Counted from the stretch's first letter, positions 25,028 to 33,879 are shown. The stretch is 64,000 nucleotides of DNA from Actinomycetota bacterium (GCA_021325455.1 JAJPHD010000009.1:62001-126000); one strand, 5' to 3'. The notes: a model not told the origin generated them from the sequence alone. Numbers and translations: made by a program.

Positions 25028-26137
25028 TCACCCGCCATCCCGCCGGCTTCTCTGCCAGCGCAGGTAGGCCTCCATGAACTGGTCAAGCTCCCCGGAGAGC
25101 ACGGCTTCCACGTTCCCCGTCTCCTCCCCGGTGCGGAGGTCCTTCACCAGCTGGTAGGGGGCGAGCACGTAGGAGCGGATCTGGTTCCCCCAGCCGATGT
25201 CGCCCTGGGGCCCGGATATGGCGTCCAGCTCCGCCCGCCGCTCAGCCCTCTGGCGTTCCGCCAGCTTGGCGGCCAGGATCTGGAGGGCCCGGGCCTTGTT
25301 CTGGAACTGGCTGCGCTCGTTCTGGCAGGAGACGACGATGCCGGTGGGAAGGTGGGTGATCCGCACCGCCGAGTCCGTGACGTTCACGTGCTGGCCGCCC
25401 GCTCCCGAGGACCGGTAGGTGTCGATGCGCAGGTCCTTCTCGTCCAGGTCGACCTCGTCACTGGCATCCTCCATGAAGGGGACCACATCCAGCGAGGCGA
25501 AGCTGGTCTCCCGCCTGTGGGCGCCGAAAGGGGATATGCGCACCAGCCGGTGGACCCCCCGCTCGGCAGCCAGCAGGCCGTAGGCGTAGCGGCCCCGGAC
25601 GATGAAGGTGGCCGAGAGGATGCCCGCCTCCTGGCCCGGTGACACCTCGTCCACCTCCACCGAGAAGCCCCGGCGCTCGGCCCAGCGCAGGTACATGCGG
25701 AGCAGCATCTCGGCCCAGTCCTGGGCATCGGTGCCCCCCGCACCGGCATGGATGTCGGCCACCGCGTCCCGCTCGTCGTACTCCCCCCCGAAGAGGGCCC
25801 GTAGCTCGAGGGCATCGAGCTCCCTCGACAAGGAGGCCACGGCGGCCCCCACCTCCTCCTCGACTGAGTCATCCTCCTCCTCGACGGCCAGCTCGTACAG
25901 GGTCTTGGCGTCCGAGAGGCGGCCCCCCAGGGACTCGAGGAGGTCTATGTCGTCCTTGGCCCGGCCGTAGGCGGTGGTGACCTCACGAGCCCGGTCCGGG
26001 TCGTCCCACAGGTCGGGGCGCGCCACCTCCGCCTCCAGGGACTGGAGCTCGGCACGAAGCCGGGGGAGGCCGAGGTAGGCCTCGGCCTCCTCCACCCGCT
26101 TGGCCAGGGTGGCCAGCTCCCCGCTGAAGTCGCGCAC
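25028..26137 (-). CDS. prfB: peptide chain release factor 2
   Basis: Terminates translation at UGA and UAA. 369 residues. The stop-codon recognition tripeptide is SPF at 202-204 and the peptidyl-hydrolysis motif is GGQ at 247-249 in SGAGGQHVNVTDSAV. The frame is open from ATG 26137, so the programmed +1 frameshift found in many bacterial prfB genes is absent. It follows secA by 12 nt and precedes ftsE. Confidence 0.96.
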   Translation of the reverse strand: MRDFSGELATLAKRVEEAEAYLGLPRLRAELQSLEAEVARPDLWDDPDRAREVTTAYGRAKDDIDLLESLGGRLSDAKTLYELAVEEEDDSVEEEVGAAVASLSRELDALELRALFGGEYDERDAVADIHAGAGGTDAQDWAEMLLRMYLRWAERRGFSVEVDEVSPGQEAGILSATFIVRGRYAYGLLAAERGVHRLVRISPFGAHRRETSFASLDVVPFMEDASDEVDLDEKDLRIDTYRSSGAGGQHVNVTDSAVRITHLPTGIVVSCQNERSQFQNKARALQILAAKLAERQRAERRAELDAISGPQGDIGWGNQIRSYVLAPYQLVKDLRTGEETGNVEAVLSGELDQFMEAYLRWQRSRRDGG

Positions 26138-26149
26138 GGCCGGGGCTGC

Positions 26150-29029
26150 TCAGGAGCGGCCGTGGCAGAGCTTGTACTTGCGCCCGCTGCCGCACCAGCA
26201 GGGCTGGTTGCGCCCCATCCTCTCCGGCTCCGGGCGGCCGGCCGGGCCGAGGCCGCCCCTGGCGGGCGGACCTGGCGGATAGGCCACCCCCGCCTCGGGC
26301 GGTCCCGGCTCCTGCCAGGTCGGCCGGCGATCGGCACCTCGTGGCCCCGCCGGGCCGGGAGGGGATGGCGGGGCACCGGCCTCAGAGGCGGGGAGCGGAC
26401 CTCCGAGCACCCCATGCCCCTCCTCTCCCAGCGTGGCCAGCTCTGCGGCCGCCAGCTGGGACGCCGTCAGCTGGTCGGTGAGAACCGAGAGGTCCTGCAC
26501 GGGCTCCCCTGCGCCCAGGTATTGGGCCTGGGCCAGGTCGGGCTCGGGACCGGTCTCCTCCAGGACCTCGACATGGAGCACGTAGCGGAGATAGTCCTCG
26601 TCTATGGAGGCCATCATCTGGCCGAACATCTGGTAGCCCTCCCGCTGCCAGCTCACCAGAGGGTCCTGCTGGCCCATGGCCCTCAGGTTGATGCCCTCTC
26701 TCAGGTAGTCCATCTCGGCCAGGTGCTCGCGCCAGCGCTGGTCGATTATCTGCAGCATGATCTCGCGTTCCAGCTCCCGGGCGGTCTCGGCTCCCCCGGG
26801 CATCTCGGCCTCCCGCCTCTCGTAGTACTCCAGCGCCTCGGCCAGGATGCTCTCGGCGATCTGCTCCGTGCTCACTGCCTCGGCCAGGTCCTCAGCGGTG
26901 AACTCGGTCGGGTAGTACTGGTGCACCTCGGCCACCAGCCGCTCGAGGTCCCAGTCCTCGGGGAACTCCCCGGGGCAGGTGTCGGCCACGATGGTCTCGA
27001 TGGCCGACTCCAGGAGCTCCACCGTCCGTGCCCGCAGGTCCTCACCGTCGATGATCTGCATGCGCCGGGCGTAGATCACCTTGCGCTGCTCGTTCATCAC
27101 CTCGTCGTACTTGAGGACGTCCTTGCGGATCTCGGCGTTGCGCGCCTCGACCGTGTTCTGTGCCCGCTCTATGGCCTTGGTGACCATCCGGGCCTCGATG
27201 GGCACGTCTTCGGGCAGGGCCTTGCCCATCACCCAATTCATGGCACCGGTGGCGAAGAGGCGCATGAGCTCGTCCTCGAGGGAGAGGAAGAACCGGCTCT
27301 CCCCGGGGTCCCCCTGCCGTCCGGACCGGCCCCGCAGCTGGTTGTCGATCCGACGGCTCTCGTGGCGCTCGCTGCCGAGCACGTACAAGCCGCCCAGCTC
27401 CTTGACGCGCTCTCCCTCCATCCGGCACTGTTCGGCGAACTTGCTCACCAGCTCGGCGAGCCGGGCCCTGCCCTCCTCGCTCGACGGGTCGGTTCCTTCG
27501 GCCAGCGCCTCCTGGAGCGCCAGGCCCTCCGGGTTGCCCCCGAGGATGATGTCCACTCCCCTACCGGCCATGTTGGTGGCCACGGTCACGGCACCCAGGC
27601 GCCCGGCCTGGGCAACGATCTGGGCCTCCCGGGCGTGCTGCTTGGCATTGAGGACGTGATGGGGTATCCCCCGCTGGGTGAGAAGGCGCGAGAGCTGCTC
27701 CGACTTGGCCACCGATGCGGTGCCGACCAGGACCGGCTGCCCCCGCTCGTGACGCTCGGCGATGTCCTCCACCACGGCAGCGAACTTGCCCGCCTCGGTC
27801 TTGAAGATGACGTCCGAGTGGTCGACGCGGATCATGGGGAGGTTGGTGGGGATCGGGACCACCGGGAGGTTGTAGGTGTTGGCGAACTCGGAGGCCTCCG
27901 TCTCGGCCGTCCCCGTCATGCCTGCCAGCTTCTCGTAGAGGCGGAAGTAGTTCTGCAGGGTGACGGTGGCCCAGGTGTGGTTCTCCTCCTTGATGGTCAC
28001 CCGCTCCTTGGCCTCCACGGCCTGGTGCAGGCCGTCCGACCAGCGGCGGCCTTCCAGGATGCGCCCCGTGAACTCGTCTACGATCTTCACCTCCCCCTGG
28101 GCCACGATGTAGTCCTTGTCCCTCTTGTAGAGCTCCTTGGCCCGCAGAGCCTGGGTGAGCTGGTGGACGTAGTTCACCGCCACCGCCTCGTACAGGTTGT
28201 CCAGGCCCAGCTGGCGCTCCACCTTGGCGATCCCCTCCTCGGTGGGGACCACGGTGCGCTTCTCCTCGTCCACCTCGTAGTCCACGTCCCTGCGCAGGGT
28301 GCGGGCCACGCTGGCGAACTGGTAGTAGAGGCGAGCCGACTCCGTCGCCGGCCCTGAGATGATGAGCGGGGTCCTGGCCTCGTCTATGAGTATGGAGTCG
28401 ACCTCGTCGACGATCGCATAGACGTGCTCCCGCTGGACCATGGCGTCCCTGGTCCGGCACATATTGTCTCGGAGGTAGTCGAAGCCGAACTCCGTGTTGG
28501 TCCCGTAGGTGACGTCGCACTCGTAGGCCGCCCTCCGCTCGGCCGAGTCCTCCATCGTGGGCAGGACGAGACCCACGTCGAGTCCAAGGAAGCGGTATAT
28601 CTGGCCCATCCACTCGGCGTCCCGGGCGGCGAGGTAGTCGTTCACCGTCACCACGTGGACGCCTCGGCCCGTCAAGGCGTTGAGGTACACAGGCAGGGTG
28701 GAGACGAGGGTCTTGCCCTCGCCCGTCTTCATCTCGGCGATCCAGCCGAAATGAAGGGCCATGCCCCCCATGAGCTGGACGGGGAAGTGCCGCTGGCCGA
28801 TCGTCCTCCTGGCTGCCTCCCTGACCACGGCGAAGGCCTCGACCAGCAGGTCGTCGAGATCCTCGCCCTGGTCCAGCCGCTCCCGGAACTCCACCGTCTT
28901 GTGGGCCAGGGAGATGTCGTCCAGGGCCTCGACCTCGGGCTCCCTCCCCTCGATGATGGGCACGATCTCGGCCAGCCGCCGGACCTTCTTGCCCTCGCCG
29001 GCCCGGAGCAGCTTGGTGAACATGCTCAT
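26150..29029 (-). CDS. secA: preprotein translocase subunit SecA
   Basis: Motor ATPase that drives unfolded preproteins through SecYEG. 959 residues. The nucleotide-binding motifs include Walker A MKTGEGKTL and Walker B VDEVDSILIDEARTPL. The preprotein cross-linking domain, helical scaffold and wing follow in the usual order. The C-terminal zinc motif CWCGSGRKYKLCHGR is intact, which allows SecB or ribosome contacts in other bacteria. A Pro/Gly-rich linker of about 70 residues precedes it. The gene is downstream of the response regulator (about 160 nt) and upstream of prfB. Confidence 0.97.
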   Translation of the reverse strand: MSMFTKLLRAGEGKKVRRLAEIVPIIEGREPEVEALDDISLAHKTVEFRERLDQGEDLDDLLVEAFAVVREAARRTIGQRHFPVQLMGGMALHFGWIAEMKTGEGKTLVSTLPVYLNALTGRGVHVVTVNDYLAARDAEWMGQIYRFLGLDVGLVLPTMEDSAERRAAYECDVTYGTNTEFGFDYLRDNMCRTRDAMVQREHVYAIVDEVDSILIDEARTPLIISGPATESARLYYQFASVARTLRRDVDYEVDEEKRTVVPTEEGIAKVERQLGLDNLYEAVAVNYVHQLTQALRAKELYKRDKDYIVAQGEVKIVDEFTGRILEGRRWSDGLHQAVEAKERVTIKEENHTWATVTLQNYFRLYEKLAGMTGTAETEASEFANTYNLPVVPIPTNLPMIRVDHSDVIFKTEAGKFAAVVEDIAERHERGQPVLVGTASVAKSEQLSRLLTQRGIPHHVLNAKQHAREAQIVAQAGRLGAVTVATNMAGRGVDIILGGNPEGLALQEALAEGTDPSSEEGRARLAELVSKFAEQCRMEGERVKELGGLYVLGSERHESRRIDNQLRGRSGRQGDPGESRFFLSLEDELMRLFATGAMNWVMGKALPEDVPIEARMVTKAIERAQNTVEARNAEIRKDVLKYDEVMNEQRKVIYARRMQIIDGEDLRARTVELLESAIETIVADTCPGEFPEDWDLERLVAEVHQYYPTEFTAEDLAEAVSTEQIAESILAEALEYYERREAEMPGGAETARELEREIMLQIIDQRWREHLAEMDYLREGINLRAMGQQDPLVSWQREGYQMFGQMMASIDEDYLRYVLHVEVLEETGPEPDLAQAQYLGAGEPVQDLSVLTDQLTASQLAAAELATLGEEGHGVLGGPLPASEAGAPPSPPGPAGPRGADRRPTWQEPGPPEAGVAYPPGPPARGGLGPAGRPEPERMGRNQPCWCGSGRKYKLCHGRS

Positions 29030-29107
29030 GGCGGTTCCATGCTACCGGCCCTGGCCTGGGCGTCCCGGGCGGGCAGCTACGGTCATTTCGCCCGGGATCC
29101 TCCCTGT

Positions 29108-29139
29108 GGCCCAGGAGAGGGCGGGGATCGCCCTGGGCC
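29108..29139. terminator. hairpin between the response regulator gene and secA
   Basis: GGCCCA (29108-29113) pairs with TGGGCC (29134-29139), and GGGCG (29119-29123) pairs with CGCCC (29129-29133), with a 5-nt bulge. It lies after the regulator's stop and before secA on the minus strand, so it could attenuate or end transcription. No T-run follows. Confidence 0.35.
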
Positions 29140-29187
29140 CGGCGCCCGCCGGGCTGCACGGGTCCGGGCCGCGCCGGGGAAGAGCTC

Positions 29188-29907
29188 TCAGAGCCCGTCG
29201 GTCTCTATCAACCTCTCCCGCACGGCGTACATGACAGCCTGCATCCGGGAGTGCAGATGGAGCTTCTCCAGGATGTTGCGGACGTGGTTCTTGACCGTGT
29301 TGTCGGAGATGAACAGGCGCTGCCCGATCTCCCGGTTCGAGAGCCCCTTGGCGGCCAACCCCAGGACCTCGAGCTCGCGTCCGGTGAGGACGGGGGCGGG
29401 GAAACGAGCCTCGGCCCTCTCGGCCAGGGCCGAGAACTCGCTCAGGAGCTTGGCGGCCATGGAAGGCGTGATGAGGCTCTGGCCCTGGGCCACGGCCCGG
29501 ATGGCATCGGCCACCTGCTCGACAGAGATCTCCTTGAGCAGGTACCCGCTGGCGCCCGCCTTGACCGCCTCGAAGAGGTCCTCGTCCTCGTCGCTCACGG
29601 TGACCATGAGGATCTTGGTCGTCGGTGCCAGGGCGTGCACCGCTCGGGCCGCTTCGATACCGGTCACCTTCGGCATGCGTACGTCCATCAAGATGACGTC
29701 GGGAGCCAGCTCCTCGGCCTTGGCGACCGCCTCCTCCCCGTCCTCGGCCTCGGCCACGATCTCGATGCCCGGCTCGTCGGCCAGCACCGCCCTCAACCCC
29801 CGGCGGAAGAGGGCTTGGTCGTCGGCGATGATGACCCGCAGGGTCTGGTCGCCCGGGCCGAGCCCGGTCTCCACGCCGGTCTCGATGTCGGTGTCGGTCA
29901 CGGTCAC
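29188..29907 (-). CDS. NarL/FixJ-type response regulator
   Basis: 239 residues. The receiver domain (about 23-140) has acidic pocket residues DD at 29-30, phosphoacceptor Asp75 in LMDVRMP, and the conserved Lys in GYLLKEIS. The LuxR-type helix-turn-helix at about 170-235 includes LTGRELEVLGLAAKGLSNREIG and NTVKNHVRNILEKL (in pieces). A Thr/Asp-rich N-terminal tail of about 22 residues precedes the receiver. No histidine kinase is encoded in the window, so its input signal is unknown. The start lies 8 nt after the hpf stop, so it is almost certainly cotranscribed with hpf. Confidence 0.93.
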   Translation of the reverse strand: MTVTDTDIETGVETGLGPGDQTLRVIIADDQALFRRGLRAVLADEPGIEIVAEAEDGEEAVAKAEELAPDVILMDVRMPKVTGIEAARAVHALAPTTKILMVTVSDEDEDLFEAVKAGASGYLLKEISVEQVADAIRAVAQGQSLITPSMAAKLLSEFSALAERAEARFPAPVLTGRELEVLGLAAKGLSNREIGQRLFISDNTVKNHVRNILEKLHLHSRMQAVMYAVRERLIETDGL

Positions 29908-29915
29908 CCCTTCGC

Positions 29916-30560
29916 TCAGATGGAGTCGATGAGGCCGATGTCCCCGTCGTTGCGCCTGTAGACCACCGCCGGCCGGTCCGTCTCTGCGTTCGTGAAGAAG
30001 AAGAAGTCGTGGGCCAGGAGGTCCATCTCGAGCACGGCCTCCTCCGGTGTCATGGGCTTGATGGCGAACTGCTTGACCTTCACGATCCGGCCGGCCCCGT
30101 CCACCGCCCCAGCCCCTCCTGCCTCATCGAGCTCCTCCTCTCCGGTGCCCGGGCTGACGCCGCCGCGCCGGGCAGAAGCGGGGCGGGAACCCGGGCGACG
30201 AACGGGGGCGGCCCCGCCAGCGGCCGCCACCTTGGGGCTGGCGTGGTGGCGGGGGTGGGACCGGCCCACCAACCTTCCCTTCAGCTTCTCCATCCGGTGC
30301 TCCAGCTTGTCCAGCACCCGATCCACGGCCACGAGGGTGTCCGCCGCCGACGCCCGGGCCCGCAGAACCGTACCACGTCCCACGACCCTGACCTCGCAGA
30401 CCTCCTTGTCCGCTATGCGGGGGTTGCGCTCCTCGGTGAAGTTCACCTCGGCCCGCTCCACCCCGTCCAAGTACCTGCTCAGGTGCCCCACCTTCTCCTT
30501 CACCACGGACCGAACGTCCTCGGGCACCTCGACGTTGCGGCTACGGATGGAGATGTCCAA
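29916..30560 (-). CDS. hpf: long-form ribosome hibernation promoting factor
   Basis: Binds the 30S subunit and pairs 70S ribosomes into inactive 100S dimers in stationary phase. 214 residues from TTG 30558-30560, with AGGGAG about 7 nt upstream. The N-terminal ribosome-binding domain (1-100, LDISIRSRNVEVPEDVR) is followed by a Pro/Arg/Gly-rich linker. The C-terminal dimerisation domain reads IVKVKQFAIKPMTPEEAVLE and DFFFFTNAET. This makes it the long form, able to dimerise without RMF. A roughly 300-nt region with strong RNA-folding potential precedes the gene. The response regulator gene follows at 8 nt. Confidence 0.94.
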   Translation of the reverse strand: MDISIRSRNVEVPEDVRSVVKEKVGHLSRYLDGVERAEVNFTEERNPRIADKEVCEVRVVGRGTVLRARASAADTLVAVDRVLDKLEHRMEKLKGRLVGRSHPRHHASPKVAAAGGAAPVRRPGSRPASARRGGVSPGTGEEELDEAGGAGAVDGAGRIVKVKQFAIKPMTPEEAVLEMDLLAHDFFFFTNAETDRPAVVYRRNDGDIGLIDSI

Positions 30561-30684
30561 CGCTGGCTCCCTTGCTCGTGTGGGCCGAAGCCCAAAGGTG
30601 GGGTCCGGAGGTCCGCGCCGCCTCCAGGTGGCGGTGGCCCCCCTCGGCGGGCAGTGCCCCGGGGGTCCCGGCGGGATGGAAAGG

Positions 30685-30980
30685 CGATGGGCAACGTGCG
30701 GCTGACCTGGTCTTTGCCCCCACACTCGCCTGCGGAGGAGGTGGCCGGCCGGGAGCCGGCGGCCGTGGGCCCGGGGCCCACCGCCCTGCAGCCCCCAGGG
30801 TGGCCGGCGTCGCTCCTTCACCGCCGGAGGCCGCCCATCGGCCTCTCAGCAGGCAGGTCTTACTCCTAAGCCGCACCATGCTCAGCAACCACGGGTCGCC
30901 TTACGTGGGTCGTTTCGCCTGCGGCTGGCGTCGACTTGCAACCACAGACCCGCACGCAGCCCATCCCCCGCGAGTGTAGG
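30685..30980 (-). ncRNA. candidate raiA-motif structured RNA upstream of hpf
   Basis: This stretch has no convincing gene but high folding potential when read on the minus strand. CCTACACTCGC (30980-30970) pairs with GCGAGTGTGGG (30729-30719) over 11 bp, closing a domain of about 260 nt. Inside it are hairpins CCACG/CGTGG (near 30907-30890), CTTA-GGAG-TAAG (30870-30859) and CCGGCG/CGCCGG (30827-30804). CGATGGGC (30840-30833), inside the domain, is complementary to GCCCATCG (30692-30685), outside it, which makes a pseudoknot. GTGGTTGC occurs twice (around 30945 and 30891). A conserved RNA called the raiA motif is known upstream of hpf/raiA genes in Firmicutes and Actinobacteria. Position, size and a pseudoknot agree with it. 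I could not compare the consensus, so the family name is inference. Confidence 0.6.
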
Positions 30981-31025
30981 CCTGCGGCGCAGGCGGTGCG
31001 GGAGGGAGGTGGGGAGCCCCGGACC

Positions 31026-32087
31026 TCAGCCCTGGCGGAGCTGGCTCTTCAACCGGGTGAGCACGGGGGCAGGGCCGGGGTCTATGCCTGACTGAGCTGC
31101 CAGGTGGAGCGAGACGAAGTCGCCGATCATGACCAGGTCGAGCAGCTGAGCCAGCTCCCCCTCACCGGCGGCCCGCACCTCGCACACGTCGGCCACCGCT
31201 CCGGCCAGGATCTCGCCCACCAGGGCAAAGCGCCGGGCAACCTGGGGGTGCTCTCCGTCGTGGCGGAGGTTCACGACCGTGATGAGCTTCCTGGTCACGT
31301 CGGCCAGCCTGGCCCAGCCCTCGACCTCGTTGTGGCACAGCTCGGGGTAGACGGCCCAGAAGGCCGGGGACTTGGCGTTCTCGTTGACCTGGGTCTTCCA
31401 CCGCAGGGCAGCGGTCATCCCCAGGGCGCGCGAGCTGTGGACGAGGGGGATGGTGTTCCCTATCCTGGCCGCCACTTCGGCCGCCACGCTGTCCCCCCCG
31501 AGAAGCTGCTCCCGGCGGCGCCGGAGCTGGGCCACAGCCAGCTCCACCCAGCGGGAAGCGCCCGGGAACAGCCCGATGGACTCCAGCACCACCAGGATGG
31601 GGATCGCCATGGCGCCGATGGCGGCCCGGGGCTCGGGCAGGTCGCGGGGCACCCCGACCAACGGGAGCTCGGCTCTCTGGGCCAGCTCGGCCAGCTGGCC
31701 GCCCCCGGTCACCACGACCATCTTGGCCTGCTGGCCGAGGCTCTCCCCGGCGGCCTCGACCGTCTCCTCGGTGTCGCCCGACCACGACACGGCGAAGACC
31801 AGGCTGGCTGGGCCCACGAAAGCCGGGGGGGTGTAGGACTTGACGACCGTCACCGGTACTGGCAGGTAGGGGCCCGCCACCGCCAGCACCACGTCGCCGG
31901 CCACGCCGCTACCCCCCATGCCCAGGACCACCACGTTCTCGATCTGCTCCCGGGCGGGCAGCCCCGCCACGTCCGCCGCCCGCTCGGCTGCCGACGCCAC
32001 CTGATCGGGGAGGCCGGCGTGGGCCTCCAGCATGCCTTCGCTGTCCAGCGCCCCCAGTCCCGGCACGCGCCCGGCGAGGTCGCTCAC
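31026..32087 (-). CDS. bifunctional phosphoglucose/phosphomannose isomerase
   Basis: Interconverts fructose 6-phosphate with glucose 6-phosphate and mannose 6-phosphate. 353 residues from GTG 32085-32087, overlapping the previous stop as GTGA. Two SIS domains are seen. The first contains VVLGMGGSGVAGD, the phosphosugar-binding Ser/Thr loop VSWSGDTEET, and the second has RWKTQVNENAKSPAF and CHNEVEGW (the Glu and His expected in catalysis). This short form is known from archaea and actinobacteria. It lies downstream of a Trm112-like gene and phosphomannomutase, a layout that directs glycolytic sugars into mannose or glucose nucleotides. Confidence 0.88.
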   Translation of the reverse strand: MSDLAGRVPGLGALDSEGMLEAHAGLPDQVASAAERAADVAGLPAREQIENVVVLGMGGSGVAGDVVLAVAGPYLPVPVTVVKSYTPPAFVGPASLVFAVSWSGDTEETVEAAGESLGQQAKMVVVTGGGQLAELAQRAELPLVGVPRDLPEPRAAIGAMAIPILVVLESIGLFPGASRWVELAVAQLRRRREQLLGGDSVAAEVAARIGNTIPLVHSSRALGMTAALRWKTQVNENAKSPAFWAVYPELCHNEVEGWARLADVTRKLITVVNLRHDGEHPQVARRFALVGEILAGAVADVCEVRAAGEGELAQLLDLVMIGDFVSLHLAAQSGIDPGPAPVLTRLKSQLRQG

Positions 32088-32419
32088 GTCGCCGTCTCCT
32101 CGCCAGGCCGGGGATGGGGAGGGCCGGAGCCGGCCTCGCTGGCGAGGTCTCCTGGCCTGGACGAGGGCGACCCGGCCGGGGCCCCGGGGTCGAAGGTGGG
32201 CTTGATGCCCTCGGCCTCGGCTTTGGCCATCAGCCGGGCGTGCTCCTCCTCCCCCACCGACTCGGCCTCCTCCACCAGCATGATGGGGATGTCGTCCCTG
32301 ATGGCGTAGCGCCGGCGGAGGCGGGGGTTGTAGAGGGACTCCTCGTCGGCGAAGTAGAGGAGAGGGCCCTTGTCCTCGGGGCAGGCCAGGATCTCCAGGA
32401 GCATGGGGTGCAGGGGCAT
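32084..32419 (-). CDS. Trm112-like small protein
   Basis: 111 residues. The opening MPLHPMLLEILACPEDKGPLLYF and the segment YAIRDDIPIMLVEEA match the Trm112/YcaR family, of which only the first Cys of the usual zinc set (ACPED) is seen. The last 35 residues are Pro/Gly/Ser-rich and look disordered. Eukaryotic and archaeal relatives activate methyltransferases. The bacterial role is unclear. The gene sits between phosphomannomutase (2 nt away) and the isomerase (GTGA overlap), an arrangement I recall in other actinobacteria. Confidence 0.82.
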   Translation of the reverse strand: MPLHPMLLEILACPEDKGPLLYFADEESLYNPRLRRRYAIRDDIPIMLVEEAESVGEEEHARLMAKAEAEGIKPTFDPGAPAGSPSSRPGDLASEAGSGPPHPRPGEETAT

Positions 32420-32421
32420 GG

Positions 32422-33879
32422 CTACCTTCCTTCGTCCCTCGGGCCCCCAGCGTCGTCGGCGGCGGCCGAGGCGCCCTTGCCACCGGAGCCCGGCCCGTCC
32501 CCGCCCGGCGTCCCCGCCCGGGCGGCCTCGAGGGCGGAGAGGACCTCCGCCACGTGGCGGTCGCAGGAGGCCCGGTCACCGGCCTCCAGGTTGAGGCGGA
32601 GAAGGGGCTCGGTGTTGGAGGGGCGCAGGTTGAACCACCAGTCGCCCAGGTCGGCGGTGAGCCCGTCCAGCCGGTCGAGGGAGGCCCGCCCGGCGTAGGC
32701 AGCCTCCATGGCGTCTACGACCGACCGGGGGTCGTCCACTTGGATGTTGATCTCCCCGGAGTTGGCGTAGCGTTCCAGGGGCCGGCGCAGCTCCGACAGG
32801 GGCTGACCCGCCCTGGAGACGACTTCCAGGACCACGGCGGCGGCGATCAGCCCCGAGTCCGCCCGGTAGTTGTCCCGGAAGTAGTAGTGACCGGAGTGCT
32901 CCCCCCCGAAAACGGCCCCGGTTTCGGCCATGACGGCCTTGATGAAGGAATGGCCCACCCGGGTACGCACAGGAGTCCCCCCGGCCTCAGCGATGACCTC
33001 CGGGACCACCTTGGAGCAGATGAGGTTGTAGAGGATGGTGGCTCCGGGGTGCTTGGCGAGCATGGCCTGGGCCACGAGGGCAGTGGTGATGGAGCCCGAG
33101 AGCGGCTCGGCTTGGTCGTCGACGAGGAACACCCGGTCGGCGTCACCGTCGAAGGCCAGGCCGACGTCGGCGCCCGTCTCGCGCACCCTGGCCTGGAGGT
33201 CCACCAGGTTCTCGGGCTGGATGGGATCGGCAGGATGGTTGGGGAAGGTCCCGTCCAGGTCCCCGTAGAGGATCTCCAGGCGGAAGGGGAGCCGCTCGAA
33301 CACCCGGGGGACCACCAGCCCGCCCATGCCGTTGGCGGTGTCGGCCACCACCCGGAGGGGTCTGAGCGAGGCGGCGTCGACGAAGGACACGACGTGGTCC
33401 GCGTACTCGTCCAGGAGGTCCATGCGCTCGACCCGGCCCGGGCCGCTCCCCCCCGACCCTGGTTCGCCCCCCCCGGCCTCCTCCTGGAGGGCCATGCGCT
33501 GGATCTCGGCCAGTCCCGTGTCCTGCCCCACCGGGCGGGCCCCTGCCAGGCACAGCTTGATCCCGTTGTAGCGGGCCGGGTTGTGGGAGGCGGTGAACAT
33601 GGCTCCCGGGGCGTCGAGGTGCCCCGACGCGAAGTAGAGCAGGTCCGTCGAGGCCAGGCCGAGGTCGACGACCGCCGCCCCCTCGGCCGTGGCCCCGTCC
33701 ACGAAGGCCGCCACCAGCTCCGGGCCGGAGGGCCGCATGTCCCGGGCCACCAGCAGGCGCTCAGCGCCTGTGAAGCGGGCAAAGGCGGCCCCGACTGCCC
33801 GGGACAGGGCAGAATCCAGCTCGTCAGGAACGACGCCGCGCACGTCGTAAGCCTTGAAGACCGAGGCTGGAGCGGGCAT
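32422..33879 (-). CDS. manB: phosphomannomutase/phosphoglucomutase
   Basis: Moves phosphate between C6 and C1 of mannose or glucose. 485 residues in the four-domain alpha-D-phosphohexomutase fold. The sequence starts VFKAYDVRGVVPDEL. The catalytic phosphoserine loop is FTASHNPARYNGIK, the metal site is DGDADR in AFDGDADRVFLVD, the sugar loop is GGEHSGHYYF, and the C-terminal phosphate-binding part is LRPSNTEPLLRL. All are intact. It is the first gene of a three-gene unit with the Trm112-like and isomerase genes, supplying mannose 1-phosphate for surface glycans or F420-free glycoconjugates. Confidence 0.93.
   Translation of the reverse strand: MPAPASVFKAYDVRGVVPDELDSALSRAVGAAFARFTGAERLLVARDMRPSGPELVAAFVDGATAEGAAVVDLGLASTDLLYFASGHLDAPGAMFTASHNPARYNGIKLCLAGARPVGQDTGLAEIQRMALQEEAGGGEPGSGGSGPGRVERMDLLDEYADHVVSFVDAASLRPLRVVADTANGMGGLVVPRVFERLPFRLEILYGDLDGTFPNHPADPIQPENLVDLQARVRETGADVGLAFDGDADRVFLVDDQAEPLSGSITTALVAQAMLAKHPGATILYNLICSKVVPEVIAEAGGTPVRTRVGHSFIKAVMAETGAVFGGEHSGHYYFRDNYRADSGLIAAAVVLEVVSRAGQPLSELRRPLERYANSGEINIQVDDPRSVVDAMEAAYAGRASLDRLDGLTADLGDWWFNLRPSNTEPLLRLNLEAGDRASCDRHVAEVLSALEAARAGTPGGDGPGSGGKGASAAADDAGGPRDEGR

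Noticed and set aside
25028-26137. Programmed frameshift in prfB
   Set aside because: The frame is continuous from the start through the usual slip region near codon 25, with no in-frame UGA to bypass.
26162-28357. Long open frame on the plus strand opposite secA
   Set aside because: It is antisense to a confidently identified SecA frame. It lacks motifs and reflects the third-position GC bias that opens antisense frames in GC-rich DNA.
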